A stretch of 41,527 nucleotides of DNA from Solibacteraceae bacterium (lineage in GTDB: Bacteria > Acidobacteriota > Terriglobia > Bryobacterales > Bryobacteraceae). The stretch is taken from the NCBI GenBank assembly GCA_021324015.1, contig JAJPJX010000082.1, positions 1 through 41,527 on the forward strand, read 5' to 3'. The notes under the pieces were generated by a model. The model had not been told where the DNA came from. It was given only the letters and a program-made list of their open reading frames with translations, and searched no databases. Below are positions 26,559 to 36,137 of the stretch, piece by piece. The stretch's first letter is position 1. The number at the start of each line of letters is the position of its first letter. Position numbers and translations under genes: made by a program.

Positions 26559-29500
26559 ATGTCCAGGCTATTAGGGGTGTGTTTTGTCTTCAGTGCGATC
26601 TCTTTGTGGGCCCAGCCAACCGCCACCGTCGTCGGCCGCGTCACCGACGCTACCGGCGCGGTGGTCGCCGGCGCCCGGGTGATCGCGCAAAATACGGCAA
26701 CCGGGCTCGAGCGCGCCACCTCCACCACCGACACCGGCGACTACGAGTTGCCGCTGCTGCCCATCACCGGCGCGTACTCGCTGAGTATTTCCAAGGAAGG
26801 CTTTCAGACGCAGCAGTTCAGCGGCATCGTGCTGCAAGTAGACCAGCACGCCCGCTTCGATGTCGTCATGCAGGTGGGCAGCATCGCGGAAAAAGTCAGC
26901 GTGGAGGCGGTCGCTCCCGTTATCAATACCGAAACGGGCACCATCGGCCAGGTGGTCGGCAACAAAAACATCGTCGATCTGCCTCTGAACGGGCGCAATT
27001 TCACGCAGCTCGCGACCCTGCTGCCGAATGCCGTGGTGCAGACGCAGGGCACTGCCGGCTCCACCATCGTCTCGGTGTCCGGCGGGCGGCTCGGCAAGAC
27101 CGAGTTCCTGCTCGACGGCATCAGCATCAACGAGCAGCTGTTCGACGGCGTGGCCATCCGCCCTTCCGTGGACGCCATCCAGGAATTCAAGCTGGTCTCC
27201 AACTCGTTTTCGGCGGAATACGGGCGCGGCAATGCGGTCATGAACGCCACCATCAAGGGCGGCACCAACGACCTGCATGGCACCCTGTACGAGTTCCTGC
27301 GTAACGACAAGATGGACGCCCGCAACACCTTCCTGCCCTCCAAGGCGGCGTACCGCCAGAACCAGTTCGGCGCTGCGGTGGGCGGGCGCATCATCAAAGA
27401 CAAGACCTTCTACTTTCTGAACTACGAAGGCACCCGCATCCGCCAGGGCCGCGCTTTCAACCCCGTGGTGCCCACGCAGGCTTTCCGCAACGGCGATTTT
27501 TCGGCGCTCTCGACTCCCCTGCGCGATCCGCTTTCGCAAACGCCACTCCCCGGCAACGTCTTGCCGGCCAGCCGCATCGATCCCGCGGCCCAGTACTTCC
27601 TCCAATTCATGCCCCTGCCCACCGCCGGCCTGACGGCGCCCTACGCCGCGCCTTTTCGCAGCAACGTGGATCAATCCAACGCGCGCATCGACCAGCGCAT
27701 CAGCGCCAACAACAACCTGTTCGTGCGCCATACCTACACGCGGCGCGAGGATTTCAACCCCGGCAGCTACCCGCTGAACGGCGGCTACACCCAGGAGAAC
27801 CGCACGCACAACGCCGTCGTCAACGACACCCACATCTTCACGCCGGCGCTGATCAACGAAGCACGCCTGGGCTATACGCGTTTCTACAACGCCAACATCA
27901 ATCAGGGCCTGGGCACGAATCACACGGCGCTGGCGGGCATCGGAGGCTTCGAGCTCACTTCGCTGAATTTTCCGGGCTTCCCGCAAATGTCCATCTCGGG
28001 TTACACCGGCATCGCCGGCAACGCCTATCAGCCCCTCATCAATCCTTCGAACATGTATGAGCTGGTGGACAACCTGAACTGGATCAAGGGCGCGCATACG
28101 CTCAAGTTCGGCATCGACTTCCGCGAGTACCGTTTCACCTCCACCAACTCGGCCAATTCCCGCGGAGCCTTCAACTTCACCGGCGCCTACACGGGCAACG
28201 CCTTCGCCGATTACATGGCCGGCTATCCCTTCTCCGGCAACCGCAGCTTTCCGCGCAACCAGTTCGGCGAATACGACCGGCGCTACCACTTCTATGTGCA
28301 GGACGACTGGAAGGTCAGCTCCCATCTGACCCTCAACCTGGGCCTCCGCTACGAAGACAATAAGCCGCCTTTCTATGTGAACTACCAGGCGGCGCGCTTC
28401 GATTTCGTCAGCAACAAGATCCAGGTCGAGCGCATGCCCAACGGCAACATCAACCTGGTCACGCAGCAGGTGGCGCAGTTCGCCTATCCGCGCTACCAGG
28501 ATGTGTTCCAGCGGCCGGAGGAGGCCGGCCTGCCCAACAACCTGATCTTTATGGACAAGCGCGATTTCGCGCCGCGCCTGGGCCTGGCCTGGCGGCCGTT
28601 CAGCGACAACCGGACCGTGGTGCGCGCCGGCTTCGGCCTGTTCTACATGCTCACCAGCGGCAACAACACCGTCAGCGTGCCGGTCATCAACGCGCCGTTC
28701 ATCGTGGACGAATCGCTGAACCAGACGGCCGTCAGCGGCGTGCCGCAGCGCCGCACCGAGAGCTTCTTCGACCCGTTCAGCTCGAACGCCAACTTCACCC
28801 CGCCCCTGGCTTTCGGCTTCGATCCGCACATGGTCACTCCGCGCATGACGCAGTACAATCTCGCGGTGCAGCGCGAACTGGCGCGCGATTTCTCACTCGA
28901 AGTGGCCTATGTGGGCAACCAGTCCCACCACCTGGAGCGCGAGGTGCAGCCGGCCAACTTCCCGCCCATCGCTCCCGGCGACACGCGGCCGGTGCAGCAG
29001 CGCCGGCCCAACCCGCGCTTTTCCGGCGGCAGCTACTTCGACACCAGTGGCAACGCCAACTACAACGGCCTGGAGGTGAAGCTGGAGAAGCGATACTCGC
29101 GCGGCTACCAGTTCCTGATCGGCTACAGTTGGAGCCGCACCATCGACATGGATACGGGAGACCAGGGTAGCGGCGGCTCCGACAATCCGTACAACTACCG
29201 CACCATGCGCGGCCCTTCCAACATCGATTTCAACCAGCGCTTCGTTTCCAGCTTCGTCTTGGAGCTGCCTTTCGGCCGCGGCAAGCCCCTGGCCGGCAAT
29301 GTGAAGGGCGTGGCCGACCGCATTATCAGCGGATGGCAACTCGGCGGCATCGTCACCTTCCAGGGCGGCTTCCCGTACACTCCGTCGCTGGGCGCCGCCG
29401 ACCCGACCAACTCCGGCCGATCGTACGGCCTGCGCCCGAACGTCGCGGGAACCGGCGCGGTTTCCAGTCCGAACCGGAATCTCTGGTTCAACATCAGCGA

Positions 29501-29774
29501 CTTTCCGGTGCCGCAGGCCTTTACCATCGGCAACGCGGGCCGCAACATTCTCCGCGGCCCCGGCCTTTCCAACCAGGATCTTTCGCTGCTCAAGGACTTC
29601 CACGTCAACGAGCGCATCTACTTCCAGTTCCGGCTGGAGTACTTCAACGCGTTCAACGTGACCAACCTCTCGAATCCCAACACTGCCGTGGATCTGCCGG
29701 CGGTCGGAGGCAAGATCTTCAGCACCTCCACGGCCGCCCGCATCGGCCAGCTCGGGTTGAAACTGTACTTTTGA
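26559..29774 (+). CDS. TonB-dependent receptor-like outer membrane protein (Oar type), tandem paralogue 1
   Basis: 1,071 residues from ATG 26559, supported by AAGGAG at 26547-26552; an earlier in-frame start at 26499 lacks a signal peptide. The signal is MSRLLGVCFVFSAISLWAQ, followed by the regulatory-like sandwich (TVVGRVTDATGAVVAGARV), the plug LPLNGRNF near 145, the segment ISINEQLFDGVA and a long barrel ending in LGLKLYF, a typical C-terminal aromatic. It shares long identical blocks with the receptor at 30.5 kb (for example LPLLPITGAYSLS and RSYGLRPNVAGTGA), so the two arose by duplication. It is divergent from the DUF1501/DUF1549 operon, which makes it a candidate uptake receptor for that system's substrate. 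No SusD-like partner is present, as usual in this phylum. Confidence 0.93.
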   Translation: MSRLLGVCFVFSAISLWAQPTATVVGRVTDATGAVVAGARVIAQNTATGLERATSTTDTGDYELPLLPITGAYSLSISKEGFQTQQFSGIVLQVDQHARFDVVMQVGSIAEKVSVEAVAPVINTETGTIGQVVGNKNIVDLPLNGRNFTQLATLLPNAVVQTQGTAGSTIVSVSGGRLGKTEFLLDGISINEQLFDGVAIRPSVDAIQEFKLVSNSFSAEYGRGNAVMNATIKGGTNDLHGTLYEFLRNDKMDARNTFLPSKAAYRQNQFGAAVGGRIIKDKTFYFLNYEGTRIRQGRAFNPVVPTQAFRNGDFSALSTPLRDPLSQTPLPGNVLPASRIDPAAQYFLQFMPLPTAGLTAPYAAPFRSNVDQSNARIDQRISANNNLFVRHTYTRREDFNPGSYPLNGGYTQENRTHNAVVNDTHIFTPALINEARLGYTRFYNANINQGLGTNHTALAGIGGFELTSLNFPGFPQMSISGYTGIAGNAYQPLINPSNMYELVDNLNWIKGAHTLKFGIDFREYRFTSTNSANSRGAFNFTGAYTGNAFADYMAGYPFSGNRSFPRNQFGEYDRRYHFYVQDDWKVSSHLTLNLGLRYEDNKPPFYVNYQAARFDFVSNKIQVERMPNGNINLVTQQVAQFAYPRYQDVFQRPEEAGLPNNLIFMDKRDFAPRLGLAWRPFSDNRTVVRAGFGLFYMLTSGNNTVSVPVINAPFIVDESLNQTAVSGVPQRRTESFFDPFSSNANFTPPLAFGFDPHMVTPRMTQYNLAVQRELARDFSLEVAYVGNQSHHLEREVQPANFPPIAPGDTRPVQQRRPNPRFSGGSYFDTSGNANYNGLEVKLEKRYSRGYQFLIGYSWSRTIDMDTGDQGSGGSDNPYNYRTMRGPSNIDFNQRFVSSFVLELPFGRGKPLAGNVKGVADRIISGWQLGGIVTFQGGFPYTPSLGAADPTNSGRSYGLRPNVAGTGAVSSPNRNLWFNISDFPVPQAFTIGNAGRNILRGPGLSNQDLSLLKDFHVNERIYFQFRLEYFNAFNVTNLSNPNTAVDLPAVGGKIFSTSTAARIGQLGLKLYF

Positions 29775-29793
29775 GCGGCGCGCCTGGCAGCCA

Positions 29794-30101
29794 TCACGCG
29801 GGCTGGTGTGGCCGGATGCGACCGGTGATTTCAGGACCGTGCGCATCCTGGGCCACCTCCAGTTCGTAGTTTGCCTGGAGGTTCATCCAGAATTGAGGCG
29901 TCGTTCCGAAATACCTCGCCAGACGGAGAGCGGTGTCTGCGGTGATGGCTCGCTTGCCGCGAGCAATATCATTCACGCGAGTCACCGGCACCTGTAGTTC
30001 CATCGCGAGGCGGTTGGCTGACAGGCCCAGCGGCTTCAGAAAGTCCTCCCGCAACGTTTCGCCGGGATGGTCGGCGGCATGGTCCTGGTCTTCTTTGCCA
30101 T
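29794..30101 (-). pseudogene. higA: HigA-type antitoxin, frameshifted near its N-terminus
   Basis: The helix-turn-helix antitoxin is unmistakable from REDFLKPLGLSANRLAMELQ through GTTPQFWMNL. The native start appears to be ATG 30101 (MAKKTRTMPPT), but that frame does not join the rest: between about 30064 and 30074 one base is missing. Restoring a C in the run before CATCCC gives the expected MPPTHPGETLRED. As written, only a TTG at 30054 opens the main frame, removing about 16 residues ahead of the HTH. HigA represses its own operon and neutralises HigB. It follows higB by 12 bases, the reversed toxin-first order normal for this type. It may be a decayed module or a sequencing indel. Confidence 0.75.
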
Positions 30102-30113
30102 ATTCCCAACTCG

Positions 30114-30394
30114 CTAATGGTAGTCCACTATCTCGACATCAAGCGCGTCAGTCTCGTCCCACCGGAAACAGATGCGCCGCGCTGGTCGTTCACTCGAATG
30201 CTGTACTGCCCTTTGCGATCACCCGCAAGGGCCTCCAGGTGATTGCCAGGAATGACTCCAAGGCCTGACAGGGCCGCTGCCGCATGAATATGGTCGAGCT
30301 TCCGTTTCGCGGCCGGAGCAATGCGCTGAAACTTCCGGCTGAACGTGCGGCGGAATTCCTTTTCGGTCTCCCTGTCCCGGAACGACCGAATCAC
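30114..30394 (-). pseudogene. higB: HigB/RelE-like toxin, frameshifted near its C-terminus
   Basis: The first two thirds are typical of HigB mRNA interferases: MIRSFRDRETEKEFRRTFSR, then PPGN-like IPGNHLEALAGDRKGQYSIR. After RVNDQ the written frame goes wrong and stops at 30128. In the next frame the expected end appears intact: RRICFRWDETDALDVEIVDYH with a stop at 30114-30116. The shift lies in the GC-repeat at about 30173-30184 and fits two extra bases (a CG duplication) or one missing. The lost C-terminal strand carries part of the RelE-fold active site, so the product as written should be inactive. Together with the damaged antitoxin this is either a dead module or a local assembly error. 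Confidence 0.75.
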
Positions 30395-30456
30395 GGCCCG
30401 ATCGTACTACCGTTGTACGTTTAACGCAAGACAATAAGAGTGCCCTGGGATTCTGC

Positions 30457-30485
30457 TTGACACCCGCTGCCGGGCGCACTACCAT
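30457..30485 (+). promoter_or_regulatory. Sigma-70-type promoter of the third TonB receptor gene
   Basis: A perfect TTGACA at 30457-30462, 17 bases, then TACCAT at 30480-30485 (four of six). The ATG is 35 bases beyond. The same geometry precedes the sister receptor. An in-frame TTG inside the -35 box is therefore not the translation start. Confidence 0.65.
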
Positions 30486-30519
30486 CGACTCAACGCGCGA
30501 TTGCGCGACAGGGGTCGTT

Positions 30520-33500
30520 ATGTATCGAAACGGGTTTGTCGTTGTGTGCCTTTTTTGCGCCGCCGGCGTGAGTTTTGCTCAGCCGGCCGCAACGATTCTC
30601 GGCCGCGTGGAGGATTCCACCGGCGCGGTAGTGGCCGGTGCGAAGGTGGTAGTTCGCAACACCGACACGGGTCTGGAACGCACCACCACGACCTCCGGCA
30701 CGGGGGACTACGAACTGCCCCTGCTGCCCATCACCGGGGCGTATTCCCTCAGCGTCTCCAAGGAGGGCTTCCAAAGCCAGGAGTACAAGGGCATCGTCCT
30801 CCAGGTGGACCAGCGCGCCCGCTACGACGTCGTGCTCAAGGTTGGCAGCGTCAGCGAGACCGTCAGCGTGACGGGCGAAATCCCCATCATCAACACGGAG
30901 CGCGGCTCCGTAGGCCAGGTGATCGGCAACCAGAATATCGTGGACCTGCCGCTCAACGGCCGCGACTTCACCCAGCTCGCCTCGCTGCTGCCCAATGCCA
31001 TCGTCCGTTCGGGAAGCGCCAGCGCCAGCGTGGCCGGCTCCGATACGGTGGCGGTCAGCGGCGGACGGTTGAGCAAGACGGAATACCTGCTGGATGGCAT
31101 CAGCATCAACGAGCAGCTTTTCGACGGCGTGGCCGTCCGCCCCTCGGTGGACGCCATCCAGGAGTTCAAGCTGCAAGCTAACTCGTTCTCCGCCGAATAC
31201 GGCCGCGGCAACGCCATCATGAACATCACCATGAAGGGCGGCACCAACGACTATCACGGCACCCTGTTCGAGTTCCTGCGCAACGACAAGCTGGACGCCC
31301 GCAACCCCTTCCTCCCCAGCAAAGCCCCCTACCGCCAGAACCAGTACGGCATCGCCGGCGGCGGTCCGGTGCTGATTCCCAAGCTGTACAACGGCAAGGA
31401 CAAGACCTTCATCTTCCTGGATTGGGAAGGTACCCGCATCCGCCAGGGGCAGGCGTTCAACCCGGTGGTGCCCTCGGCCGCGTTCCGCAGCGGGGACTTT
31501 TCGTCGCTCTCCACGCCCATCCGCGACCCGCTCACGCAGCAGCCGTTTCCCGGCAACATCATCCCCCCCAGCCGCATCGATCCTTCCACCAGCTACTTTT
31601 TGAAGTTCATGCCCCTGCCTTACACCGCCCAGGGCACGGCGCCCTACGCGGCGCCCTTCTCGAGCGACGTGGACCAGGGTAACCTGCGTTTCGACCAGAA
31701 GGTCAGTGAAAAGAACTCCTTCTTCCTGCGGTACACGTACAACCGCCGCGAAAACTTCAACCCCGGCAACTACCCGCAGAACGGCGGCTACACGCAGGAC
31801 AACCGCGTGCACAACGTGGCGTTCTCGGATACGCACATTTTCTCGCCCAACGTGATCAATGAACTGCGCCTGGGATACACGCGCTTCTACAACGCCAATA
31901 TCCCGCAGGGGTTGGGCACGAACTACACGGCGCTCTCCGGCATCACGGGCTTCGAACTCACCAGTCTCAACTTCCCGGGCTTCCCGCAGCTTTCCATCTC
32001 CGGGTATTCCGGCATCGCCGGCAATGCCTTCCAGCCGCTCATCAACCCCACCAATATGTACGAGATCGTGGATGGGCTTTCCTGGATCAAGGGCTCGCAT
32101 ACGGTCAAGTTCGGCACGGACCTGCGCGACTACCGCTTCACTTCCACCAACTCGGCCTACTCGAGAGGCAACTTCGCCTTCACCGGCGCCTGGACCGGCA
32201 ATGCCTTTGCGGACTACATGACCGGCTATCCCAACAGCGGCCTGCGCGACTTCCCGCGCAACCAGTTCGGCCAGTATCAGCGGCAGTATCACTTCTATGT
32301 GCAGGACGACTGGAAAGTGGCCCGCAACCTGACCGTGAACCTGGGGCTGCGCTACGAGATCAACCGCATCCCCTTCTGGGTGCAGTATCAGGGAGCCCGC
32401 TTCGACTTCGACCGGAACAAGGTGGAAGTGCAGCACATGCCCAACGGGCAGATCAACCTCACCACCCAGCAGGTGGCTTCCTTCGCCTATCCGGTGTTCC
32501 AGGATGTGATCGTCAGTCCGGAGTCCGTGGGGCTGCCCAACACCCTGATGAAGCAGCACTGGAACGACTGGGCGCCGCGCGCCGGCCTGGCCTGGCGTCC
32601 CACCGCGGACAACAAGACCGTGGTCCGCGCCGGGGCGGGCATCTTCTACATGCTCACCAGCGGCAACAACTCCGTCTCCACGCCCATCATCAACGTGCCC
32701 TTCATCGTGGATGAATCCCTGACCCAGCCCACGGTCGGCGGTATCCCGCAGCGCCGCGTGGAAAACTTCTTCCCCCCGTTCAGCTCCAACGCCAACTTCA
32801 CCACCGCGCTGGCGTACGGCTTCAACCCGGATATGCTCACGCCGCGCATGTACCAGTACAACCTCGCGGTGCAGCGCGAACTGTGGCGCGACTTCTCGCT
32901 GGAGGTGGCTTATGTCGGCAATCAGTCCCGCCACCTGGAGATGCAGAACCTGCCGGAGAACTATCCGGCCATCTCGCCCGGGGACACTCGCCCGGTGCAG
33001 CAGCGGCGGCCCAATCCGCGGTTCTCGCAAGGCAGCTACTGGGACAACTCGGGCAGCGGGCGCTACAACGCCATGGAAGTGAAATTCGAGAAGCGCTATT
33101 CGAGGGGCTACCAGTTCCTGATCGGTTACACCTATGGCCGCTCGCTGGATATGGGCACCCAGGACCAGGGCGGCGGCGGCATCGACAACCCGTACAACTA
33201 CCGCACCATGTGGGGTCCCTCGGACCTGGACTTCAAGCAGCGCATGGTTACCAGTTTCGTGCTGGATCTGCCCTTCGGCAAAGGCAAGCTTATCGGTGGC
33301 AGCGCCCACGGCCTCGCCAACGGCATCATCGGCGGCTGGCAGTTGACCGGCATCCTGACCTTCCAGGGCGGATTCCCCTTCACCCCGACGCTGGCTTCCG
33401 CCGACCCGACCCACACCGGGCGCTCCTACGGCTTGCGGCCCAACGTGGCCGGCACCGGCGCCCTGGCCAATCCCACGCGCGACCTGTGGTTCAACACCAA

Positions 33501-33774
33501 GGACTTCCCGATCCCCGCCGATTACACCATCGGCAATGCCGGACGCAATATTCTGCGCGGACCCGGCATCTCCAACCAGGACCTCTCGGTCCACAAGAAT
33601 TTCTATTTCAATGAGCGGATCTATCTCCAGTTCCGCGCGGAGTACTTCAACACGTTCAACATCACGAACCTGAGCAACCCCAGTTCGGCCGTGGACGTGG
33701 CCTCTGGAGGCAAGATCTTCAGCACCTCCACCGCCGCGCGCATCGGCCAGTTCGCGCTGAAGCTGTACTTTTAG
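30520..33774 (+). CDS. TonB-dependent receptor-like outer membrane protein (Oar type), tandem paralogue 2
   Basis: 1,084 residues from ATG 30520 behind AGGGG at 30510-30514. Signal peptide MYRNGFVVVCLFCAAGVSFA; regulatory-like domain (TILGRVEDSTGAVVAGAKV); plug with LPLNGRDF (Asp replaces the usual Asn); ISINEQLFDGVA; barrel ending FALKLYF. Domain order and sequence closely follow the receptor at 26.6 kb, with a few extra residues in the plug (SGSASASVAGSDTV) and in the LIPKLYNGKDK loop. Differences concentrate in segments likely to be extracellular loops, as expected for receptors that diverged in substrate. The genes are in the same direction with the broken higBA module between them. It has its own promoter, so it can be regulated separately. 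Confidence 0.93.
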   Translation: MYRNGFVVVCLFCAAGVSFAQPAATILGRVEDSTGAVVAGAKVVVRNTDTGLERTTTTSGTGDYELPLLPITGAYSLSVSKEGFQSQEYKGIVLQVDQRARYDVVLKVGSVSETVSVTGEIPIINTERGSVGQVIGNQNIVDLPLNGRDFTQLASLLPNAIVRSGSASASVAGSDTVAVSGGRLSKTEYLLDGISINEQLFDGVAVRPSVDAIQEFKLQANSFSAEYGRGNAIMNITMKGGTNDYHGTLFEFLRNDKLDARNPFLPSKAPYRQNQYGIAGGGPVLIPKLYNGKDKTFIFLDWEGTRIRQGQAFNPVVPSAAFRSGDFSSLSTPIRDPLTQQPFPGNIIPPSRIDPSTSYFLKFMPLPYTAQGTAPYAAPFSSDVDQGNLRFDQKVSEKNSFFLRYTYNRRENFNPGNYPQNGGYTQDNRVHNVAFSDTHIFSPNVINELRLGYTRFYNANIPQGLGTNYTALSGITGFELTSLNFPGFPQLSISGYSGIAGNAFQPLINPTNMYEIVDGLSWIKGSHTVKFGTDLRDYRFTSTNSAYSRGNFAFTGAWTGNAFADYMTGYPNSGLRDFPRNQFGQYQRQYHFYVQDDWKVARNLTVNLGLRYEINRIPFWVQYQGARFDFDRNKVEVQHMPNGQINLTTQQVASFAYPVFQDVIVSPESVGLPNTLMKQHWNDWAPRAGLAWRPTADNKTVVRAGAGIFYMLTSGNNSVSTPIINVPFIVDESLTQPTVGGIPQRRVENFFPPFSSNANFTTALAYGFNPDMLTPRMYQYNLAVQRELWRDFSLEVAYVGNQSRHLEMQNLPENYPAISPGDTRPVQQRRPNPRFSQGSYWDNSGSGRYNAMEVKFEKRYSRGYQFLIGYTYGRSLDMGTQDQGGGGIDNPYNYRTMWGPSDLDFKQRMVTSFVLDLPFGKGKLIGGSAHGLANGIIGGWQLTGILTFQGGFPFTPTLASADPTHTGRSYGLRPNVAGTGALANPTRDLWFNTKDFPIPADYTIGNAGRNILRGPGISNQDLSVHKNFYFNERIYLQFRAEYFNTFNITNLSNPSSAVDVASGGKIFSTSTAARIGQFALKLYF

Positions 33775-33843
33775 CGCTGCCGAGGTACAATCAGCGTATC
33801 CGCGCGTCGCCGAACCGTGAGAGCGGCAATCGTCGCGTTTTGG

Positions 33844-35871
33844 ATGGAGTTGCATGCGTTGAGCAGGATTGCATCGCTGGTGCGCATTGCGGCTTGCGCT
33901 CCGGCACTCCTCCTTGCTCAAGGAAACTGTGTCAACATTGCGGGCCTCTGGAGCATGGATGAGAACGCGACGCTCCAGTGCAGCGCCACTGTCGCGGGTC
34001 AGACGGAAACGACTTCAGACCCGTTGAGCGCCTCCAGGCAGGTAAATATCCTCCAGGACTCCGGCAGTTGTTCGTTCCAGTATGATCCGGGGAACATCGG
34101 CGCGGGAACCGTCGTCCAGTACTCCCGGACGCAGGTCACCGGACAGATCACGGGGAACTCGGTCGCCACCTCGGGCGGCGCCTTGATTCCGGCTGCCGGC
34201 GCTCAACTCATCGAGTCTTCGTTTCAGGCGACCGGGTCGGTCTCCGGCAATACCATGACTCTATCGGGCTCCGGCCCCGCCCACATCAAGCAGACCGTAG
34301 ACGCTGGATTGGTCGCGGACATTTCCTGCACCTTGACCTCCACGGCTACGTTCACCCGGAACTCTTCCGGGCCGGGACCCACCGCGGTGCCTCGGGTGGT
34401 GAATGGCGCCAGTTTCGTGGAAGGGCCGGTCGCGCCCGGCGAGATCGTGTCGATCTTCGGCGCGCAAATGGGGCCTGCCCAGGGCGTGTCCGGGAAATTG
34501 AATGCCGGCGGACGGGTGGACACTTCGCTCGCCGGCGTCACCGTGCAGTTCGATGGAGTTCCCGCGCCGCTGTTCTACGTGCGCTCGGATCAGATCAACG
34601 CGCAGATCCCGTACGCCGTGGCCGGGAAATCGTCCACACATTTACAGGTGCTCTACCAGGGCGCCGCCAGCGAAGCTTCCGTGCCGGTTGCGCCCGCCGC
34701 GCCGGCCATCTTTGCCTCCTCCACCGAAACAAGCCGCGCCGTGGTGCTCAATCAGAGCGGCGCGGTCAACTCGGCGGCTTCGCCCGCGGCTCCGGGCGAG
34801 GTCATCACTCTGTTCGCCACCGGGGAAGGACAGACCGACCCGCCGGGACTCGATGGAAAGCCGGCGGACGCCCCATACCCTGTCCCGGTTGCTCCGGTGA
34901 CCCTCCAGATCGACGGGCAGAACGCGGACATTCAGTATGCGGGCGCTGCGCCGGGATTCGCCGGGCTGATGCAGGTGAACGCGCGCGTGCCGGCGGGCAT
35001 CGCCGGCGGCGGTTCCGTTCCTTTGCAGCTTTTTGTGGGCGGCGTTTCCAGCCCGCGTCTTACCGTGGCGGTTCAAGGCCCAACCTCCTGCACGGCTTGT
35101 TCGGACCTGAGCGTCACCATGACGGCCAGCCCCAACCCGGCGCCGGCGGGCGGCAACATTACCTACACCATCAACGTGCGGAATGTCGGCGCCACGGCTT
35201 CCGCCAACGCGGTCTTGACCGACACACTCCCCGCCAACGCGACGTTCAAGTCGTCTTCGCTGGCCGTTACGCGGTCGGGCAACACTCTCACCTACAGCCT
35301 GGGCAGCCTGGCGGCCGGCGCGAACGTCATGATCCTGCTCGTGGTGGCCGCCCCGGCAGCGGCGGCCTCCACGACGGTGACCAATGCCGCTTCCGTCTCG
35401 GTCGCGGGCGACCCGAACCTCGGCAATAACCAGGCCTCCCAAACCGTTACCGTGACTCCGTCCGCTGCGCCGCTCGTCTCCGTGCCCACATTGCTCGCGC
35501 CGGTGAACAATGCCGTGGTCCAGCAGAACGATCCGGCTACCGGCTGTTCCGCCAATCCCGCGAAGGGTTACGGCTGGGGGATTCTTTTCGACTGGACGGA
35601 TTCCACCTCTTCCAACGGCATTCAGCGCTACGAGATCTATGTCATCCACTCGGGCGCGCCGGGACCGGGAATTGACACCTTCGTGACCAAGTCGGAGTTC
35701 AGCCAGGTCTCGTGCAACTCCTTTGTCATCGATCAGAACCTCCAGGGCTGGCAGTGGCGTGTGCGCGCGCAAGATACTCGCGGGAACTACAGTGACTGGA
35801 CGCCATGGGGCGCATTTCAGTACGCCCCCTGCCGCCTGAAGGACGGAACGGCGTGCTATGCCCCGCCGTAG
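33844..35871 (+). CDS. Secreted protein with TIGR03437 (Solibacter-type) and DUF11 domains
   Basis: About 675 residues. The start is uncertain: GTG 33817, ATG 33844 and TTG 33859 are in frame and none has a good ribosome site; 33844 keeps a full signal peptide (LVRIAACAPALLLAQ). An N-terminal beta-rich region of unknown type (to about 170) is followed by the TIGR03437 domain, with PGEIVSIFGAQMGPAQG, FDGVPAPLFYVRSDQINAQI and GEVITLFATGEGQTDPPG, a module typical of Solibacter-group acidobacteria. A DUF11 repeat follows (DLSVTMTASPNPAPAGGNIT to NPNLGNNQASQTV-like ending), then a fibronectin-like C-terminus. It is probably a surface or secreted adhesive protein. It follows the third receptor by 69 bases on the same strand but need not share its substrate. 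Confidence 0.88.
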   Translation: MELHALSRIASLVRIAACAPALLLAQGNCVNIAGLWSMDENATLQCSATVAGQTETTSDPLSASRQVNILQDSGSCSFQYDPGNIGAGTVVQYSRTQVTGQITGNSVATSGGALIPAAGAQLIESSFQATGSVSGNTMTLSGSGPAHIKQTVDAGLVADISCTLTSTATFTRNSSGPGPTAVPRVVNGASFVEGPVAPGEIVSIFGAQMGPAQGVSGKLNAGGRVDTSLAGVTVQFDGVPAPLFYVRSDQINAQIPYAVAGKSSTHLQVLYQGAASEASVPVAPAAPAIFASSTETSRAVVLNQSGAVNSAASPAAPGEVITLFATGEGQTDPPGLDGKPADAPYPVPVAPVTLQIDGQNADIQYAGAAPGFAGLMQVNARVPAGIAGGGSVPLQLFVGGVSSPRLTVAVQGPTSCTACSDLSVTMTASPNPAPAGGNITYTINVRNVGATASANAVLTDTLPANATFKSSSLAVTRSGNTLTYSLGSLAAGANVMILLVVAAPAAAASTTVTNAASVSVAGDPNLGNNQASQTVTVTPSAAPLVSVPTLLAPVNNAVVQQNDPATGCSANPAKGYGWGILFDWTDSTSSNGIQRYEIYVIHSGAPGPGIDTFVTKSEFSQVSCNSFVIDQNLQGWQWRVRAQDTRGNYSDWTPWGAFQYAPCRLKDGTACYAPP

Positions 35872-36137
35872 TACACAATCTCAAAAGTCCGCTCACGTAT
35901 TTCCTTGACCCAGCCGGGCTGCGCGCGGGCGGGGACGCAGGGACCGGAGCCCGTCTCGGGCGTCACTGCCATGTCGGCTTGCGCCAGCCGATCTTCCACA
36001 CCGGCCGATGGGAGCCCCGTAGTATTCGACGGGGGGGTGGCTGGATGATGTTTCCCGACGCCGCCTTCGCCGGCCAACCTCGCCATAAACGACTACACGT
36101 CAACATGGGCTTGCAGTGGCGTATACCATGAAGTCTG

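Noticed and set aside
26571-28829. A 752-codon minus-strand open frame
   Set aside because: It is antisense to the second TonB receptor and has no recognisable domain.
30490-33921. An 1,143-codon minus-strand open frame
   Set aside because: It lies opposite the third TonB receptor, whose signal peptide, plug motif and terminal aromatic residue are clear; the antisense product has no recognisable features.
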